Of a DNA stretch of 7,416 nt, positions 5,151 to 7,416 are shown piece by piece. Under the pieces are notes generated by a model. The model was not told the origin of the DNA. It did not search any database and was given only the letters and a program-made list of their open reading frames with translations. A program made the translations under genes and the position numbers. The stretch lies in the NCBI GenBank assembly GCA_031283795.1, contig JAITBB010000066.1, positions 1-7,416 on the forward strand, read 5' to 3'. Within the stretch, counting starts at the first letter, position 1. Every line of letters begins with the position of its first letter. The stretch comes from Rickettsiales bacterium (GTDB taxonomy: Bacteria > Pseudomonadota > Alphaproteobacteria > Rickettsiales > UBA1997).

Positions 5151-7416
5151 GCCATTGTCGTTTAGCTTTGCCTGGTCGGTTTGATACTTCCTCAACACAG
5201 CTTTTAGGTATTTACCAGTGAGGTTGCCTTCCCTGTTCGCAACCTCTTCGGGAGTCCCCTGGGCAACCACATAGCCTCCGTTATCTCCCCCTCTGGGTCC
5301 TATGTCTATGATCCAATCCGAGGTCTTTATCACATCCAAGTTGTGTTCTATTACCATGACTGTGTTTCCCTGCTCAACTAGCTTATGGAGAACCGACAAT
5401 AGTTTTCTTATATCGTCGGAGTGCAGACCTGTTGTCGGTTCATCGAGAATATAGACGGTGTTTCCTGTGTCCTTCTTACTCAACTCTTTTGCCAACTTTA
5501 TCCTCTGCGCCTCACCACCGGAAAGCGTCGTGGCCGACTGTCCTATCTTTATATAGCCTAGACCAACATCTCTGAGCGCCTTAAATTTTTCGTATATTAG
5601 CGGTTCCCTGACAAAAAATTTACAGGCTTCTTCCACCGTCATGTCCAATACTTCGGCTATATTTTTACCACTATACTCTATTTCCAATATATCTCTGTTA
5701 TACCTTTTCCCATTGCATATGGGGCATTGGACGAATATATCCGGCAGGAAGTGCATCTCTATCTTTATACTTCCATCACCTTGGCAGTGCTCGCAGCGCC
5801 CCCCCTTGACGTTGAAGGAAAAATGGTTTATGGTGAACCCTCTGTCCTGCGCCTCCGGAATGCTGGAGAATAGGTCTCTGATATAGGTAAAAATACCAAC
5901 GTAGGTACAGGGGTTCGACCTAGGAGTTCTTCCAATGGGTGACTGATCTATCTGTATAATCTTATCCACATTGTTGAGACCATCTATCCTATCATAGGGT
6001 GCCGGTATAACCTTAGCATTCATAAGAAGGCGAGAAAGAGCTCTATGGAGAGTCTGCAGCACAAGGGTTGATTTGCCTCCTCCGGATACGCCAGTTATAC
6101 TGCAAAAAACTCCCAGAGGAAAATCAACAGTAATGTTTTTCAGGTTGTTGCCCCGAGCATTGACGAGAGTGATCTTTTTCTGGGGATTGAAATTTCTTCG
6201 CCTTGGCGGCACAGGTATAGACTTTCTCCCACTAAGATAGGCACCGGTTAGACTATCTGGGTTGTTAAGAATGTCCGATGGAACACCTTCGGCAACTATC
6301 CTACCTCCATGTATTCCAGCTCCAGGACCTATGTCAATTAGCCAATCGGCCGCCATCATAGTTTCCTCGTCATGTTCGACCACTATTACCGTATTACCCA
6401 GATCTCTAAGGGCCTTCATGGTTTTTATCAACTTCTGGTTATCCGACTGGTGTAGACCTATCGATGGCTCATCGAGAACGTATATGACACCGGACAGCCC
6501 GGTGGCAATCTGGGTTGCCAACCTAATTCTCTGGCTTTCGCCTCCGGAAAGTGTGCCGGATTGCCTATTCAGGGTTAGATAGTCTATACCCACGTCCATG
6601 AGGAAGCTCAATCTATTTTCTATTTCCGATATTATTCGATCAGCAATGATTCGATCATTTGTGCCAAGAACATCATTCAAATGTTTAAAAAATCTGTATA
6701 TCTCACCAATGGACATGTCGCAGACTTCACCTATGTGCTTTCCATCAATCTTTACGCTCAGTGCCTCTTCATTCAGCCTATAGCCCTTGCAACAGTTACA
6801 CACCCGGAGACTCTGATATTTTCCCAGTTCGTCCCGCAGGAGTTCATCCTTAGCCTGAAGGTATCTTTCATTTATTATATTCATTACTCCAATAAATTTT
6901 GTGGACAGCGTCGATGACAGGGTATTCTCTTCCACCTCTATGTCCACATCGTCGTCGCAACCATATAGTATTATGTTCTTTATATACTCCGGATATTTTT
7001 CGAAGGCTGTGTCTAAATTAAAATTATATTTTTTACCGATTTGCTCCAGAGTTTTCATGTATATTCTGGTCATCGCATCTATCCTAAAGGGATCCAGAGC
7101 CCCCTGGTTTATCGTTAGAGTCGGATCCATAACTACAAGCTTCTCGTCAAACATCAATTCTGTACCCAAACCATCGCACTTCTTACAGGCCCCAAAGGGA
7201 TTGTTGAAGGAGAACATTTTGGGCTCTATACTCTCTATGGTCATGCCAGACTCGGGGCAGCTGTACTTACTAGAGAATCTCATGCAGCTACCCTTCGAAT
7301 ACTGTTTTGTCTTTACCACAAAACTCTCCACATTTTCCGGCAGTTCATCTATCTGTGCCAGTATAACACCGCCACTATGTTCTATTCCCTTGGCTATGGC
7401 CGCCATAATCCTTCTC
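5133..7416 (-). CDS. uvrA: Excinuclease ABC subunit A, partial (5' end beyond right edge)
   Basis: UvrA is the DNA-damage-sensing, dimeric ABC ATPase that loads UvrB in nucleotide excision repair. The frame is open to the right edge. About 760 residues are visible of the usual 940 or so, so the first Walker A and roughly 180-190 residues lie outside. Numbering from the Met codon at 7406 (an internal Met, not the start): the first zinc-module piece is CPESG (50-54) and CKKC (74-77), then a CNCC (203-206) module, ABC signature LSGGESQ (286-292), and Walker B LDEPSIGLH (311-319). The second ATPase follows: Walker A GVSGGGKST (439-447), zinc module CEHC (538-541) with CPIC (561-564), signature LSGGEAQ (628-634), and Walker B LDEPTTGLH (654-662). 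The C-terminus (GTPEEV then LTGKYL) is normal. In the first zinc module the second Cys is Ser (S53), which I recall as usual in alphaproteobacterial UvrA. It is convergent with the plus-strand orphan. Confidence 0.97.
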   Translation of the reverse strand, partial: RRIMAAIAKGIEHSGGVILAQIDELPENVESFVVKTKQYSKGSCMRFSSKYSCPESGMTIESIEPKMFSFNNPFGACKKCDGLGTELMFDEKLVVMDPTLTINQGALDPFRIDAMTRIYMKTLEQIGKKYNFNLDTAFEKYPEYIKNIILYGCDDDVDIEVEENTLSSTLSTKFIGVMNIINERYLQAKDELLRDELGKYQSLRVCNCCKGYRLNEEALSVKIDGKHIGEVCDMSIGEIYRFFKHLNDVLGTNDRIIADRIISEIENRLSFLMDVGIDYLTLNRQSGTLSGGESQRIRLATQIATGLSGVIYVLDEPSIGLHQSDNQKLIKTMKALRDLGNTVIVVEHDEETMMAADWLIDIGPGAGIHGGRIVAEGVPSDILNNPDSLTGAYLSGRKSIPVPPRRRNFNPQKKITLVNARGNNLKNITVDFPLGVFCSITGVSGGGKSTLVLQTLHRALSRLLMNAKVIPAPYDRIDGLNNVDKIIQIDQSPIGRTPRSNPCTYVGIFTYIRDLFSSIPEAQDRGFTINHFSFNVKGGRCEHCQGDGSIKIEMHFLPDIFVQCPICNGKRYNRDILEIEYSGKNIAEVLDMTVEEACKFFVREPLIYEKFKALRDVGLGYIKIGQSATTLSGGEAQRIKLAKELSKKDTGNTVYILDEPTTGLHSDDIRKLLSVLHKLVEQGNTVMVIEHNLDVIKTSDWIIDIGPRGGDNGGYVVAQGTPEEVANREGNLTGKYLKAVLRKYQTDQAKLNDNGSGLEP

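Overview
The window looks like a chromosomal segment of a Gram-negative alphaproteobacterium, probably an AT-leaning, reduced genome of the Rickettsiales type. This rests on three signs: the UvrA zinc-module sequence with Ser in place of the second Cys, a DsbA-like protein with a non-cleaved anchor in place of a classic signal peptide, and heavy use of ATA and AGA codons. The lineage is an inference. TGA is used as a stop and TGG encodes Trp, so the standard code applies.

Layout: seven of the eight genes lie on the minus strand. The left block (about 4007 down to 1) is one tightly packed transcription unit. In order of transcription it encodes a DsbA-family thiol oxidoreductase, a small LapA-domain (DUF1049) membrane protein, a short lipoprotein with PQQ-like beta-propeller repeats, a diacylglycerol-kinase-family lipid kinase, a polytopic YkuE/LpxG-like metallophosphoesterase, and the 5' part of rnpA (RNase P protein), which runs off the left edge. 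Junctions are ATGA overlaps, a 17-nt overlap or gaps of a few bases, so translational coupling is likely. The partial rnpA has no ATG start and is easily missed.

The middle (about 4008-4303) is a roughly 300-base AT-rich divergent intergenic region. To its right is the only plus-strand gene (4304-5089), a membrane-associated or secreted protein of about 250 residues that I do not recognise. It converges on uvrA across a 43-base gap holding a strong stem-loop (5108-5150), a candidate bidirectional terminator.

The right third (5133-7416) is the C-terminal 80% or so of uvrA, the ATPase and damage-recognition subunit of nucleotide excision repair. Its 5' end lies beyond the right edge.

Functionally, the dsbA-to-phosphoesterase block reads as a cell-envelope module (thiol oxidation, outer-membrane assembly, lipid phosphorylation and lipid pyrophosphate or phosphoester cleavage) joined to the housekeeping gene rnpA. 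The least conventional items are this gene order, the very short propeller lipoprotein, the hidden rnpA start in the same frame as the gene upstream, and the orphan plus-strand gene. I saw no CRISPR array, transposase, phage gene, tRNA or rRNA.
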